A stretch of DNA of 31,146 nucleotides from Plantago elongata (Eukaryota; Streptophyta; Magnoliopsida; Lamiales; Plantaginaceae). The notes beneath the pieces were generated by a model, which saw nothing but the letters and a program-made list of their open reading frames with translations, was not told the origin of the DNA and ran no database searches. A program made the position numbers and the translations under genes. Location: the NCBI GenBank assembly GCA_036897095.1, contig JAYMSP010001534.1:1-31146 (forward strand). The letters run 5' to 3'. This document shows positions 20,385 to 30,924 of the stretch, one piece after another (positions within the stretch are counted from its first letter, which is position 1; each line of letters opens with the position of its first letter).

Positions 20385-20747
20385 GACGATTTATTATCAG
20401 TCCAAAATCGTTTATGACCGAAAACCCACAAAAAGTGTTGTAACCCGACTTCATGACCCGCGAGAATGAACATTAATGTGTTAATTGCATTTCAGTCTGT
20501 CTTTTTTCGTTTTAATAAAATATTGGTATCTTCCAATATTTTGTGCAGGTAAATCTGCCTGCTACGACTAGTCAAACGTTGACCTTGACCTGGTTGAGCA
20601 TTGGCTTAGGAAAGATCAAAATCTGGGGCAACATTTCTTCATCTTCATCCCAATTGAAACTTCATCTTATTCTTCTTCATCATCAAACTCCAAGCAAGGT
20701 AGTATTAGTATAGTTGCTCCGCTATCGGGCCGAATTGGTGGGTCCTG
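20385..20747 (+). promoter_or_regulatory. Promoter and 5' leader of the haem-domain gene
   Basis: Between the LTR end and the ATG lie a perfect 10-bp inverted repeat (20517-20542), a cluster of three TTGAC/GTCAA W-box cores (20571-20590), and a pyrimidine-rich leader (CTTCATCTTCATCC, about 20637-20695) typical of plant 5' UTRs. No clear TATA box is visible. The start of transcription is not determinable from the sequence. Confidence 0.45.
20571..20590 (+). promoter_or_regulatory. Three W-box cores in 20 bp
   Basis: TTGACC occurs twice in tandem (20579-20584 and 20585-20590), and an inverted core GTCAA sits at 20571-20575. W-boxes are WRKY transcription-factor sites in plants; clustering makes a real site more likely than a single core would. 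Confidence 0.45.
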
Positions 20748-23700
20748 ATGCCGGCCAGAATTGGTCTCCTTCACATCTTTCTCCTCGCCCATCTGGCCGT
20801 ATTGGGGTCAGCTCATCAAGAGTCCGGTGACTGGCACTGCGATCCCGATCAAGAGGCCCGAATCGATACCCGGTTTCGACCCGGTATTGTTACTCTAGAC
20901 GGCCACGCAGATGACTGGGCTGATGTTGACGGCTTCGATTTCCCGTTGAGGCCCGCTCTTGACCCCGATGAGGATCACGAGTACAAACCCGGTAAAATGA
21001 CGGTTAAGGTACTCATTCTTTCTAATTATTGCCCATTTTCACTTTCCTTTTGCATTTATGTTCATGATTGGAAATTCTAATACAGATTGATTAGGAATTT
21101 CTTGGATTGGTTGATGGAACTTTGGTAATTTGGAGTATTGTGTATGATGAATGGATAAGATGCCTGAAATAGCTTTGGATATTAATGCCAATTAAAACTC
21201 AGATAGATATGTTTAGAGTTAGGAGCTAGAGGAGCTTGTTTCACCGCTTGATCACAATAAGTAAATAGGTTACGTGAACGAAGGCTAGCTGGTAGATGAA
21301 CAACTAGTTTATTTGAGAAGTTACACTTGGTATCTTATGAGAAATTAAGCGAGTTGATTGTTTACTAAAAACAGGAAAATTAGCTTAGATGATCGGGTAG
21401 AAATTTTTGACAGCTTATCAGTCTAGCTTGGTAATCTGCTAGTTTTGCTAAAGAGAGTCTAACCAAGTTATAGTGTAAAAGCTAACTCTCTTGTCTGGAA
21501 CAATAGACGTGCGATTGAAATGGTTGAGGTAACAAGCAAGCAAGACTATTCTACGTTGTTGTATTGTGATAGCCAAGATAATGACTCTGGTATGAAAGAG
21601 AGCAAACAGGCTAACTAGTAACAAAGGCTCCACACTATACATTGCAGCTACAGAAGTTTGCACCGAGATTAGTTGATTATAACATCCAACTTTCCCATTT
21701 CCCTTTCATATGGCATCACAGTGATTGATGTATTTTGATTTGTACAACAATTTTACTCATAGATTCAGAAAATCTATAGAATGTACAGTGTGTTCTAGTT
21801 TCTTTTTCTGTTATTGATGTCTTTATCAATGATCATGCAGTCCTTGCACGATGGAACACATGTGTTCTTCATATTGCAAGTTGATGGAGAGTATGCCTTT
21901 TTTAAAGGGTAAGTTTCCAATGGGCTTTGTTATCTTGAATACATTTATTAATGCAGTTACATTAGAATTTCGATGTACCAGTACTTGTTATCTCTTATGT
22001 TCATCACCATCTTTTATTTTCTCTTAACCAGTTTTTTTTTCCCATCTTTGAGCACTTTTAAGTTCTGGTGGTTGTATTTGTTGATGGCCTTTTAAATCAT
22101 GCAGAGACAATCATAAATGCCCCTCAGTAGCTCTTATGTTTCAAGTTGGTGAGAACGCAACATATCACGATGTAAGATAGTCATCTTGATCTTGTTCTAT
22201 GATTAAGGTTTGTGCAGTTAATTGATGATGGCTCCTTGAATTGACAATTTGATATGCGTGTGTCTCTGGTAAACAAGATGGGAGGATGCAAAGAATCCCG
22301 GGATACATGCAACAGCACCAACTGCCGTGGCTATGAAGTCGACATCATGCACTTCTCAGTTGGAAATTCCATTCCAGGTAGACTGTATAGCGGGGAACCA
22401 ATCAATGCAGATGGTCAAGGTAACAAGTAAGTGATGTTGGATTACCCTTCTTGATCAACTTGAATGTGAGCCTGGAGATCGTTAATGAATGAGATTTGTC
22501 CTGGACAGAGCTAGTCTGGTTGATATGTATTCTTGGAATCCTCACTGCCGAAACATCGATAGTAGTGGTCCCTCAGGTACTACTACTCAAAGATTCAAAA
22601 AATTACACGATCTATGGCTGAACAAGTCAATTGTTTGATGATACTTTTGCAGAAGACCATGTGGACATTATGTTTTTGTTTAATTTGCTTACTTTCTGAA
22701 AATTGGATGAGATTGGAAAATTGTCAAAATTTATAATAACACTATGAAACTTAGTTGTATAACTTGAAAGTAAACAACATGTTTATGCTACACATGCAGG
22801 CTGCGGCATTGAATGGGTATGTATCTTTGAACTCACTTATCACTTAGCAAAGCTTTCTTCTGTGTACATGAACATACATTCTGTAACCAATAAAGAATGA
22901 TTGAACACCCTGAGAATTATAGCTTTGATTTTAGTAGCCAAAAAATAATTGTCACTAAGGCATGCTTGTTGTCAGGCAACCGTGAAATGTGCTGTTGAAT
23001 GGAAATTTTGGATACGGAGGGTTATGTGACATGTGTAAAATTTATGTTTTCGTTGCTTAATAAAATTAATTTTCTGGGTTTGGGAGTGATGACCAATTTT
23101 CTTAGTTCTGATAAGTGGATTCTTCAATCTTTAATTACTATTGCTTTTATTTGATTGAACTTCATAATTTTATTTAATACCCAGGAAATAATTCGGATTC
23201 CCTTCTACTGAATGATTGGCAAGGGGCTTGGTGGCACAGCAGCTTTTCGACCCATTCGGGTAAGTTTCCCTCTGCTTTGCTATACAATTTTGTACAGCCT
23301 TTTCCCTGAGACAATGATATGGAACACACCACCCAGAAACATCTTTATTTCTACTTCTCTTTCTAGTTAATGAATGTCATATATGAATACTGTATTAAAT
23401 GCTTCCCACTCTTTACATAAGTCAATTATATTAGCTTGCCTATTCATTTAAAGACTTGAAGATGGAAGTATAAGATATTTGAAGCTGTGTGATATGCCTA
23501 GATATTTCATTCCTCTCGCTTTCATGATGATGATATTCAAGTCAGTGTTGTTCTTGTTTTGTGATATGTCGTACATCACAAAGACTAATGATATTCCTTA
23601 CGATATTTTCCTATTGAAATCAAATCAACCTATGGAGTGATCCTTTGCATGGCAGGGTTTATCGAGGCTGATAGTCCTTATTCTTCAGCTGGCAAGAAAG

Positions 23701-24135
23701 GCACATACTACTTTGAATTCAGTCGACCTCTTAGAACTATGGATCGTCTTCAGCAGGTTCTCCTGAGTTATTGTTTTCAGTATTTTTTAGACAAACTGGC
23801 AAATGCTTTCTACTTATATCTTTGCTTTCTTGATGCAGGATGCACAATTCACTATTGGTCAAACAAGTAAATTTTCAGTAGCCTTCTGGTACCCTCTTGA
23901 TGGAAATCCATGGCATGGTTCAGCACATTATACAATAAGTTGTGATTGGTTACCGATGGAAGTCATTCCCGGTTCCTCTTTGCTACTCAAAAGAGCCCCA
24001 GGAGGCGCATCGGATGCAGCCAGTGGCTTCGCATTGCTCCTATCCGTCGTTGCTTTCTGTGTATCCATCTTCATTGGATACTGGGTTTCTAGAAACAAAT
24101 CCGTACCTTTTACCCCCATTGATGATAGACTTTAG
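20748..24135 (+). CDS. Haem-binding (DOMON/EB_dh-like) type I membrane protein
   Basis: Eight predicted exons (20748-21008, 21841-21908, 22105-22171, 22278-22426, 22509-22576, 23185-23259, 23656-23756, 23839-24135) join in frame with GT-AG introns to give about 361 residues. Residues 1-22 are a signal peptide ending GSA. A DOMON-like beta-sandwich of the cytochrome c-552/DMSO reductase/ethylbenzene dehydrogenase haem-binding type follows from about residue 45 (VTLDGHADDW ... FFILQVDGEY ... ALMFQVGE ... GYEVDIMHFSVG ... GAWWHSS ... KGTYYFEFSRPL ... FSVAFWYPLDG). One membrane helix lies near 325-347, with a short basic/polar tail ending PIDDRL. It resembles a conserved plant family of unknown function with the same architecture. 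By topology the haem domain should face the lumen or apoplast; electron transfer or haem sensing is inference. The start is the first ATG before the signal peptide. Length and motifs look complete. Confidence 0.83.
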
Positions 24136-24417
24136 ATGTTTCATTTCCAACATTTTTTATTCCACTTTGCTCTCAGAAGCTCATTGCTTCTTTCCTTTTC
24201 ACCATACAGAAAGATGAGTGTAGGCTATTGTTTCTTATGATTGTATTCTGTAGTGTGTGTATTTTTCCGAAAGAAATATTGTAGTGAGTCACATGATTTG
24301 TCTATACAATATAGAATCCATTAAGTTTATCCTGTTCAAATCTCTCCCCGTTTTTACCAGGTGGCTCTTTGTATCCTTCTTCCTGCTACTCGGTTGAGAC
24401 CTGGCACACGACCTGTA
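24136..24417 (+). other. 3' untranslated and downstream region
   Basis: T-rich sequence following the TAG stop, including TTGTATTCTGTAGTGTGTGT-like GU-rich DNA at about 24240 that fits a plant far-upstream polyadenylation element. No canonical AATAAA is obvious. The cleavage site cannot be placed. Confidence 0.35.
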
Positions 24418-24585
24418 TTTCATTGGTATGATATTTGTCCACTTTGATTAAAGACATCATGAGGTTTGATTTTTGAATCAACAATATGTCACATATCATA
24501 CGAGACAGTTTGAGAGTGTGTACCTTACTCTATAAATTAACCTCATGTTATTAACCAATGTGGGATATAGATTAGAATAATTACT
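24418..24585 (+). mobile_element. Degraded dispersed repeat (TRIM/MITE-like)
   Basis: The run TTGGTATGATATTTGTCCAC ... CATGAGG ... CTTACTCTATAAATTAACC ... AACCAATGTGGGAT resembles, in order, a short repeat common near plant genes ('GGTATGATATTGTCCACTTTGG ... CATGGCTTTGCTTTTGG ... CCAATGTGGGA'). The copy is diverged and its ends are not clear. Recognition is from memory of that repeat, not from a search. Confidence 0.45.
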
Positions 24586-26100
24586 ATAAATTCTTTCTTT
24601 CTACGACCCGTGTTCTGCTAATGAGCAAAAAAGACTAGTATGGTCGTTCTAGTAAAGGTAGCCATTTGTTGTGAGTAGTGACCAAAAAGCACAGGCAAGT
24701 TGTCAAACATATTCCAAATTGATATGTGCTTCCAAGTTACAAAGTATACGGATCCATACAACACGGAAGTTGTTTATTCAATTCAATGAATTGTCTAATG
24801 CAAATCATCGGAATATGCTTAATTTCTTAATATGATTGTTTCATTCACACATAGAATTTGTTGCCGCTCTACCTTATACTGTTACGAAACTTACGCAACC
24901 CTGTACTCCGCAAGAAGTTAAAGAATACGCGTTTTTTGCTTCTCCAAGGTCTAATGCTCGGACGACAAGATGTATACGGTATAAGCCTTGTGATCTTGTT
25001 TTAACCATATCTGCGTAGTTGAGAATAAGGAGAGTCTGATCCCAGTCCTGAGCTAGAGTAGGCTAGAGGTGATGAATACATTTGCAGCACAGTGAGATGT
25101 CAAATTATGGTACGTACTATACTAGTTAGTAGTTACCACCTTTAATTTCCATAGCTTGTGGGAGTTGTTGCTTGGTTTAAGTACTGTAGCAGATAAAACA
25201 TAGTACGTAGAGTCAATTGAGCCAATGAGGTGCCGAAACGTGGACGAATGTCATGTCAATAGAGGGAGTCCACCATATTCATGTGTTCATAGTCCATAGA
25301 ATCACACACGTATCAAGCTAATAAGTCTACTGATGTTTATGGTCATTCTGATTTCTGAATTCAAATATTTGTCCAGAAAATAATTAACTGGCATGTAAGC
25401 CATTCTATGATCCTAGTATTGTGACTTTGCAGAATGAATTCAACCTTATTCAAATGAACCAATTAATTTCACTGTCCAATTCTAGCTCCATTACATTACA
25501 ATATTGTCAGCCTTTACTCTCTAGTCCTTTCCTAGTACTTACCCTCTTCCTAAGTGCTAACCATTAGCGGAGTTTTGAAATTCGATTCAAAACACAATTT
25601 CGAGTCGAAGAACACTAGTTAAACATAAATTTTACATTTGAAGTTCATAACATATTTGAGTTTCAAGTTGATGAATATTCAATCAACACAAGTAGTTTGA
25701 TGTACAATGGGTATACAATACGTTTCTATTTGTTGTAAATTCAACTTAAGTTTTTTTGAGATAATTGTCAAATACTTGAATAGTACTTATATTTAACTTT
25801 AGAAGAACAAAAACATGCACATCACATTTGTCATTATAATTTAATAGGGTATATCAACCTTAGGACAATGTGTCTAACGGTGGTGGGGTTAGTAAGGATG
25901 TCAATTAGACTCATCCGAAGCTGACTAGACATAAGATTAATGAGTTTGGCTTTGTCTAATCTTAAACAAATTCACATGTGGAATCACCACTATACATAAC
26001 ACGCTTTAACGTGTTTGGCTTCGTCTAATCTTAACCAAATTCACAACGTGTTTGCTATGGTACTAATACTTTACGAAATTTATTGTGTACTTCAGTAGTT
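24586..26100. other. Intergenic, no gene supported
   Basis: AT-rich. A 60-codon frame at 24836-25018 is not recognised. A direct repeat lies at 25944-26050. Otherwise I see nothing. Confidence 0.5.
25944..26050. repeat. Direct repeat of ~37 bp
   Basis: GTTTGGCTTYGTCTAATCTT followed by AAMCAAATTCACA and ending in a GTG occurs at 25944-25980 and 26013-26050, with three or four differences and a spacer of 32 bp. Confidence 0.8.
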
Positions 26101-26127
26101 AACTAGCTAGCAATTCAAAGTTACTTC

Positions 26128-26150
26128 ATATATATATATATATATATATA
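26128..26150. repeat. (AT)n microsatellite
   Basis: Perfect AT dinucleotide run of about 23 bp. Confidence 0.9.
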
Positions 26151-26759
26151 CAAAAAGTGGTAATCTAATTCAAATAATAGATATGTCAATATAAAAAATT
26201 TAAGGTGGCAATTTCAAAATATATAAAACCTATTTAAAACTTCATTTTCCTTATGACATAAGACCTATTTTTACATTTTATGTCATAATAATTGAAGCTA
26301 CCTATTTTTAATAAACAATTAACTATTATTAGTAACGAAAATTTATTTAATCTTAGCCAATGAATATTAGTTGTTAAACTCCTCTATTTCATGTCTCTAT
26401 TAATCTGAATTATATCCCAAAAATCTAATGCTTATTAACCATTACATACAAAGTTCTCTAGTTGTTTTTGTCATTAGTGTTAACGTTGTACTGCTCATTC
26501 AAATGAAGTTAAACTTTCTTAATTATATGGGAACAGATTAAACAAAAAGAATGATATAATTTTAACTTCGCAACAATACTGAAAGGGTAAAATTGTGCTA
26601 TTTCAAAAATTAATCTAAATTGAGTTAATTTCAACATAGGAGCTAAATTGAAACGGTAAAAATATCGTATAAATCAGATGACGTAAACTTGATAACTATA
26701 TTAAAAAAGTAAACTGGATATAATGTATTATAAGATACTTTAGTTATGTAATAATTACA
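26151..26759. other. AT-rich intergenic DNA
   Basis: I see no gene, repeat or structured site here beyond general AT richness. The degenerate repetition seen further on may begin at its right end. Confidence 0.4.
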
Positions 26760-29320
26760 TTTTATAAGTTAATTCAAATGGTGAATAAATTCTAAGAATG
26801 GATCATTACAATTTGAAAACAATATCAGAGAGCAAAATACTTTGTACAAATTTCTAAGAAAGAGACACTTTCAACTTAGATGCTTAAGTCGAATGATAAA
26901 CGAGAATACGAGATAATTGACGCATTTTGGTGGCTTGGTTGTTTTTTCTGTATTAATTTAAACACATATTAACATGTGGTGTAGCACTATATAAGTAAGA
27001 ACATCTTCCATGCATCTCTTTAAAGTGTTAAATTTTGAAATTGACAAGTAACATGCATAAGCGCGCATTAATTTCAATTTTTATATCTCATCATACATAT
27101 TCTTTACTTCATCAAGGTCCCTACTAAAATTTTATCCATTTGAAGGATCCCAACCGAGGTAGAAAGTATTAATGAGTTTACATAGTGGTTGCAAGTTGGA
27201 GACGTGTATACGTCAGATTGACTCCAGCTTTAAGAATCAGATGGTTGTAGCTTGGAAATTCATTTTGAATGTTAACCCAACACTTAATATATGATAAATC
27301 CAACTCGAAAACTCTGTTTGAGTAATACACCACATTATATGGATAAATATTATTGCAAGAAGTGCATAATTCCAACTTAGAAACTTAATCAAAATGGTGA
27401 AGCAATCTTTAATGATAGGATAATATTCAGCTTATAAGATACTCCATTCACATGTTAAATTAACCTCTATATATAGGATAATGAAAACTTAGGAACTCAA
27501 TTTAAACTTAGGTTTTGAATTTGAATGGTAAACTAACTCTAAGAATGTGTTGATTTCAACTTGAAAGCCAAGAGCTACTGGTAAATTCAAGTTTAGTAAT
27601 GGAATCATTTCAACTCAAGAACCAATTTGAAGGGCATAATAACTCTAAGAATAGTATAATTGAAAAGGTAAGCAACACTATATGATAAAAATATGCAAGA
27701 ATGTGATAATTAAATATGAAATATCAACTTGAAGGGCAACCAAACTACAATATTGGAATTATTACAATTTGAAAACAACATTAAAATAAGAATAAAACCA
27801 CACTATGTAAATGAAAGATACAAGGAAAACTAGGAAAAATATATTTCTGGGTTAAGAACTCAATGCGAAGGGTAAATCTTAGGAACTGGATAATTTCAGT
27901 TGATAGCTCAATTCATAGGGTACGTAAACTTAACATCAAATTTGTAAAGGGTGCCTTACTAGGAATTTTCATGTTACCCATGTGAGTAAGAACAAAGGCC
28001 GCAAGAAACGATATGTGTGGAAATAATGGGGCTAGCATATCACCCGAAGAGAAGTCCTTGAGTATACCCGCACAAGATCAATGGATTGGGCCTTGACACA
28101 CAAACAGACGGAGCGTTTGAAATGGTATAAGAGCCAAATTAACCCAAACCTACAAGGGGTGGATAGTTAGCCCGAAAAAAGTGCAAAGGGATGTTACACA
28201 ATTTAAGAGAGATGAATGTAACGCCCAAAACTTCCGAGAAATCTAATAATTATATGGTTCCAACATTGAAATTCTACTAGAAGAACGAACCATGTAGAGA
28301 AATCCGGATAGTTTTAATCTACCCCGAATTGGGAACTCAACTAGAAATAGAAACTCCACTATTTTGAAGAGGTAATACAAGAATATATCATTAATACTTA
28401 GACACTATATCTGTAGACAAATAATTATAACAACGTGAAATTCGTAAGTTAGGTATATAACTCAAATCGTAAACCAAGTCTAAGAACGTTATAAGTGTAA
28501 CTCCAAATGATCGAAAGATAAATTAAAGAATGAGATAATTTAATAGTGAAATATGTTTTCAAAGTGCAAACTAACAGTAAGAATAAGACAATTTCAACTT
28601 GAGCATGCATCTTAAAGAGTTAACCTCACTAAATATAACATAGGGATATTCTAACTTAGCAACTAAAATCTAAATAACTCTACAAATGAAATAATTTCAA
28701 CGTGAAAAACTCAATTCAAGTGGTAAAATCAACATCAGGAATGAGATAGTTTCAGTTAGGGAATCAAATGTGTTGTATGGACTCTAAGAAAATGATAGTT
28801 TAATCTTTGTAACTCCAAGACTTTAAAATTGATATAGTTAAAACTTGAAAATTGTATTCGAGTTATAAGCCCCACGTTGCATGTGGGAGAATTCTCTAAA
28901 AAAAAGTAAAATTCCAACTTTGAAACTTAATATAGATGGAATATCCACTTTAAGAATGTCATAATTGTAACATTGAAGAATTAGGGAAACTCAAAATTTA
29001 AATGATATAATTCCAGCTTGACAACTCACTTTGAAGGTCTCCCCAACCGACACATGGACTAATGCCGTATACAATGAGATGCATACCAATGTTTGAGCTA
29101 TCCTTATTTTTCTTTACGAAGGTAAACTATATGTTGTATTTAATTTGTTTACTATATAAAGTAATATATACCGTTGCATACGCTAGAGAATACTCTAAGG
29201 ATAAACTCAATCTGAAGTATATGTGAATTTTAGGAATGAAATAATTACAAGTTGGGAACTTAATTCAAAGGGTAAACTCAACTACATAGTGAGATAACTC
29301 ATTTTTCAGTTAATCGAGTT
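26760..29320. repeat. Highly degenerate ~50-bp repetition (old array)
   Basis: The blocks CTAAGAATGAGATAATTTCA, then ACTTGAAAACTCAATTC and AAAGGGTAAACTC, in this order, recur many times with heavy substitution, for example near 26780, 27515, 27610, 27870, 28470, 28590, 28690, 28740, 29005 and 29235. Spacing is roughly 45-60 bp or multiples of it. This is not a clean satellite; individual copies are perhaps only two-thirds alike. Retroelement signals (primer-binding-site and polypurine-like blocks) sit inside or next to it, so it may be the body of an old LTR family. No open frame is credible here. Confidence 0.5.
28123..28135 (+). other. Retroelement primer-binding-site-like block 1
   Basis: TGGTATAAGAGCC differs by one base from the common plant retroelement primer site TGGTATCAGAGCC, complementary to initiator tRNA-Met. 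It is followed 67 bp later by a purine-rich tract (28202-28216) and TGTAACGCCC at 28217, which looks like the start of an LTR. The implied internal region is under 100 bp. Confidence 0.55.
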
Positions 29321-29421
29321 TCCACAGGTCTAAATGGATTTTAAACGTACCATGAGACTAAAATAATCGTACTGGTCTAAAGGGTTGGGCATCAATAGAT
29401 TAGTGAACTAAGTGTTACAAA

Positions 29422-29577
29422 TGGTACTATAGTTCAACTATTTCAAAACCCAAGTGGTGAATATTTTGTCTAGGCAAGGCTTCTTATATAGGACCCCGTT
29501 AAAAATATATGAAAAAGTATGGGTGGTGAGTCTAAAACAAGATGCGCAGGGACACCGCATAATTAAAGAGGGGTGAA
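29422..29577 (+). other. Retroelement PBS-to-PPT block 2
   Basis: A decayed primer site (TTACAAATGGTACTATAG) is followed, after about 130 bp, by AATTAAAGAGGGGTGAA and TTTAACGCTCCAAATTTC. The second half aligns with the block at 28155-28235 (GGGTGG ... CAAAGGGA ... AATTTAAGAGAGATGAATGT), so the two blocks are copies of one short internal region 1.3 kb apart. Confidence 0.5.
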
Positions 29578-30209
29578 TTTAACGCTCCAAATTTCAACTC
29601 AAGTTTCACGGTGCTTAAAACTTGAAGTGGCTAAAACTGATACTCATATCAATAAAACGAACATTCTTTTCAGGAATATATCAAAAGAACTTCAAGGTTA
29701 AACGTGCATGTTCTAGAGTAATACGGTGGGAGACCAACTGAAAATTTTATGGTTAGTGCAAAAGTGAGGACAAAGTGGTTGAAAGAACATATGTTGGTAC
29801 AATTGGGCCCACATATATATCACCCGGAGTGTACCCATATGTAACCACACCGTCTCGCAAGATAAGTCGGCATTAAAACTTTTAAAATATGTATTAGTTA
29901 CTACATATTGGATAGTGTACGAGTAGTGGACGCTGATAAAAATTATCAACCCGTTTGATCTTGTACAAGTTTGGTTGAATCCTACCCCTTTTAAAATTCC
30001 TCAGTCATGGTGAGCCGTATTTTGCATTTTATATAATTAAAATAATAAAACACTTAATGTTTTATATTGGATGAAAGAATTTTCGCCGAAGCTACATCCA
30101 CCATTGTATATACAAAAGTTTTACCATCTTATTTGCTCAATTAATTTATTGTGTCCTACCGTTTCCATTTATTATTAAAAGAAACTATATTGTTAGCGGG
30201 AACTATCTT
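29578..30209. other. Intergenic, possible LTR remnant
   Basis: It starts with the LTR-start-like TTTAACGCTCC but then shows no clear match that I can follow. It is AT-rich with no supported gene. The right end (30205-30209, ATCTT) is the target duplication of the TRIM. Confidence 0.4.
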
Positions 30210-30337
30210 TGTAATACCTAACATCCACATTGGTTTAGAGTGAAAGGGATGAAGGTATATATGAAGACCACCACTTCATATGGTATGAAGACCACCAATG
30301 TGTTGGGTCTCGACCCATTAGTGGTCGGGTCGTTAAA
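30210..30337 (+). repeat. TRIM LTR 1 (internally deleted)
   Basis: Shares with LTR 2 the start (ACATCC.ACAT.GGTTTA.AGTGAAAGGGATG) and the end (CGACCCATTAGTGG.CGGGT.GTTA), but lacks the central 'GATATCAAAAGC ... ACAATATCATGCC' part. Confidence 0.8.
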
Positions 30338-30339
30338 AA

Positions 30340-30351
30340 TGGTATCATAGC
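30340..30351 (+). other. TRIM primer-binding site
   Basis: TGGTATCATAGC, one base from TGGTATCAGAGC, lies 2 bp after the LTR 1 end. It is complementary to the 3' end of plant initiator tRNA-Met. Confidence 0.8.
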
Positions 30352-30513
30352 AGGACTAACTGAAATTGCAGGAATTAAGTGCTATGCGGGAAAAAAGTAT
30401 TACACCGTATGGATGGTGGGAGACACCTCTAGAATCTTGCACGGATGGTTAGTCCCGGGAGAAACTGTACCCCTGAAGCTCGACGAGGACATTGAGGATT
30501 TAAGGGAGTAGAT

Positions 30514-30721
30514 TGCAATACCCAACATCCCACATCGGTTTAAAGTGAAAGGGATGATGGGTATATAGGAAGAACTTTTAGGTGATATCAAAAGCAAATT
30601 CGTGCGGGCACCGGTCCAGAGCAGACAATATCATGCCAACAAGATGTGTGTGGGACAATCATGCGTAACCTTGCTAACTCAATAGGCCGGGCCTTGACCC
30701 ATTAGTGGCCGGGTTGTTACA
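30514..30721 (+). repeat. TRIM LTR 2 (full length, 208 bp)
   Basis: It begins TGCAATACCC after the purine tract and ends TTGTTACA before the ATCTT duplication. It includes the GGTGATATCAAAAGC and CAGAGCAGACAATATCATGCC segments shared with the fragment at 30925-31093. Confidence 0.82.
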
Positions 30722-30924
30722 ATCTTCGATTTTTCCTCTACTTTCTTGATCCATAATGAACGGTGGGGGGTATGACATATAATCCCTTGGTAGAAAACTC
30801 TCTTTGATCTTCTCTCTACGTTCTTGCTCCATAACATAAAATGACACAGGGGGAGGGGGTGAGAAATTAGGTTTCTAGAATAATATTTTTTATGTATATT
30901 GTGGGGGTGACTGCATACCACCGT
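30722..30924. other. TRIM flank with repeated CT-rich motif
   Basis: Contains ATCTTCGATTTTTCCTCTAC ... TTGATCCATAATGAACGG directly after the TRIM, and a diverged second copy (ATCTTCTCTCTACGTTCTTG) at about 30808. The motif appears a third time at 31094. No gene is supported. Confidence 0.5.

Larger units (their letters stand above)
30210..30721 (+). mobile_element. Complete TRIM (512 bp) with 5-bp target duplication
   Basis: LTR 1 (30210-30337, TGTAATACCTAACATCC ... GTTAAA) and LTR 2 (30514-30721, TGCAATACCCAACATCC ... GTTACA) flank a 176-bp internal region. That region begins with the primer site TGGTATCATAGC (30340-30351) and ends with a purine-rich TTAAGGGAGTA. ATCTT stands directly on both sides (30205-30209 and 30722-30726). 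There is no coding capacity, as is usual for terminal-repeat retrotransposons in miniature. LTR 1 lacks an internal ~80 bp present in LTR 2. An autonomous partner would have supplied replication functions. Confidence 0.85.

Noticed and set aside
22800-22816. 17-bp micro-exon as part of the main haem-domain transcript
   Set aside because: Including it shifts the frame into a stop. Joining 22576 directly to 23185 restores GPSGNNSDS and the conserved GAWWHSS, so it can only be alternative.
24836-25018. 60-codon frame downstream of the haem-domain gene
   Set aside because: No homology that I recognise, no splice or promoter context.
26760-29320. CRISPR-like array
   Set aside because: Repeats are highly degenerate and not separated by unique spacers of fixed size, and the genome is a plant's.
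30400-30597. - strand frames in the TRIM and its flank (30400-30597, 30679-30921)
   Set aside because: Chance frames in a non-coding miniature element and its repeats.
30210-30721. Cassandra-type TRIM carrying a 5S rRNA promoter
   Set aside because: The LTR shows no 5S rRNA-like internal control region, so it belongs to another TRIM family.
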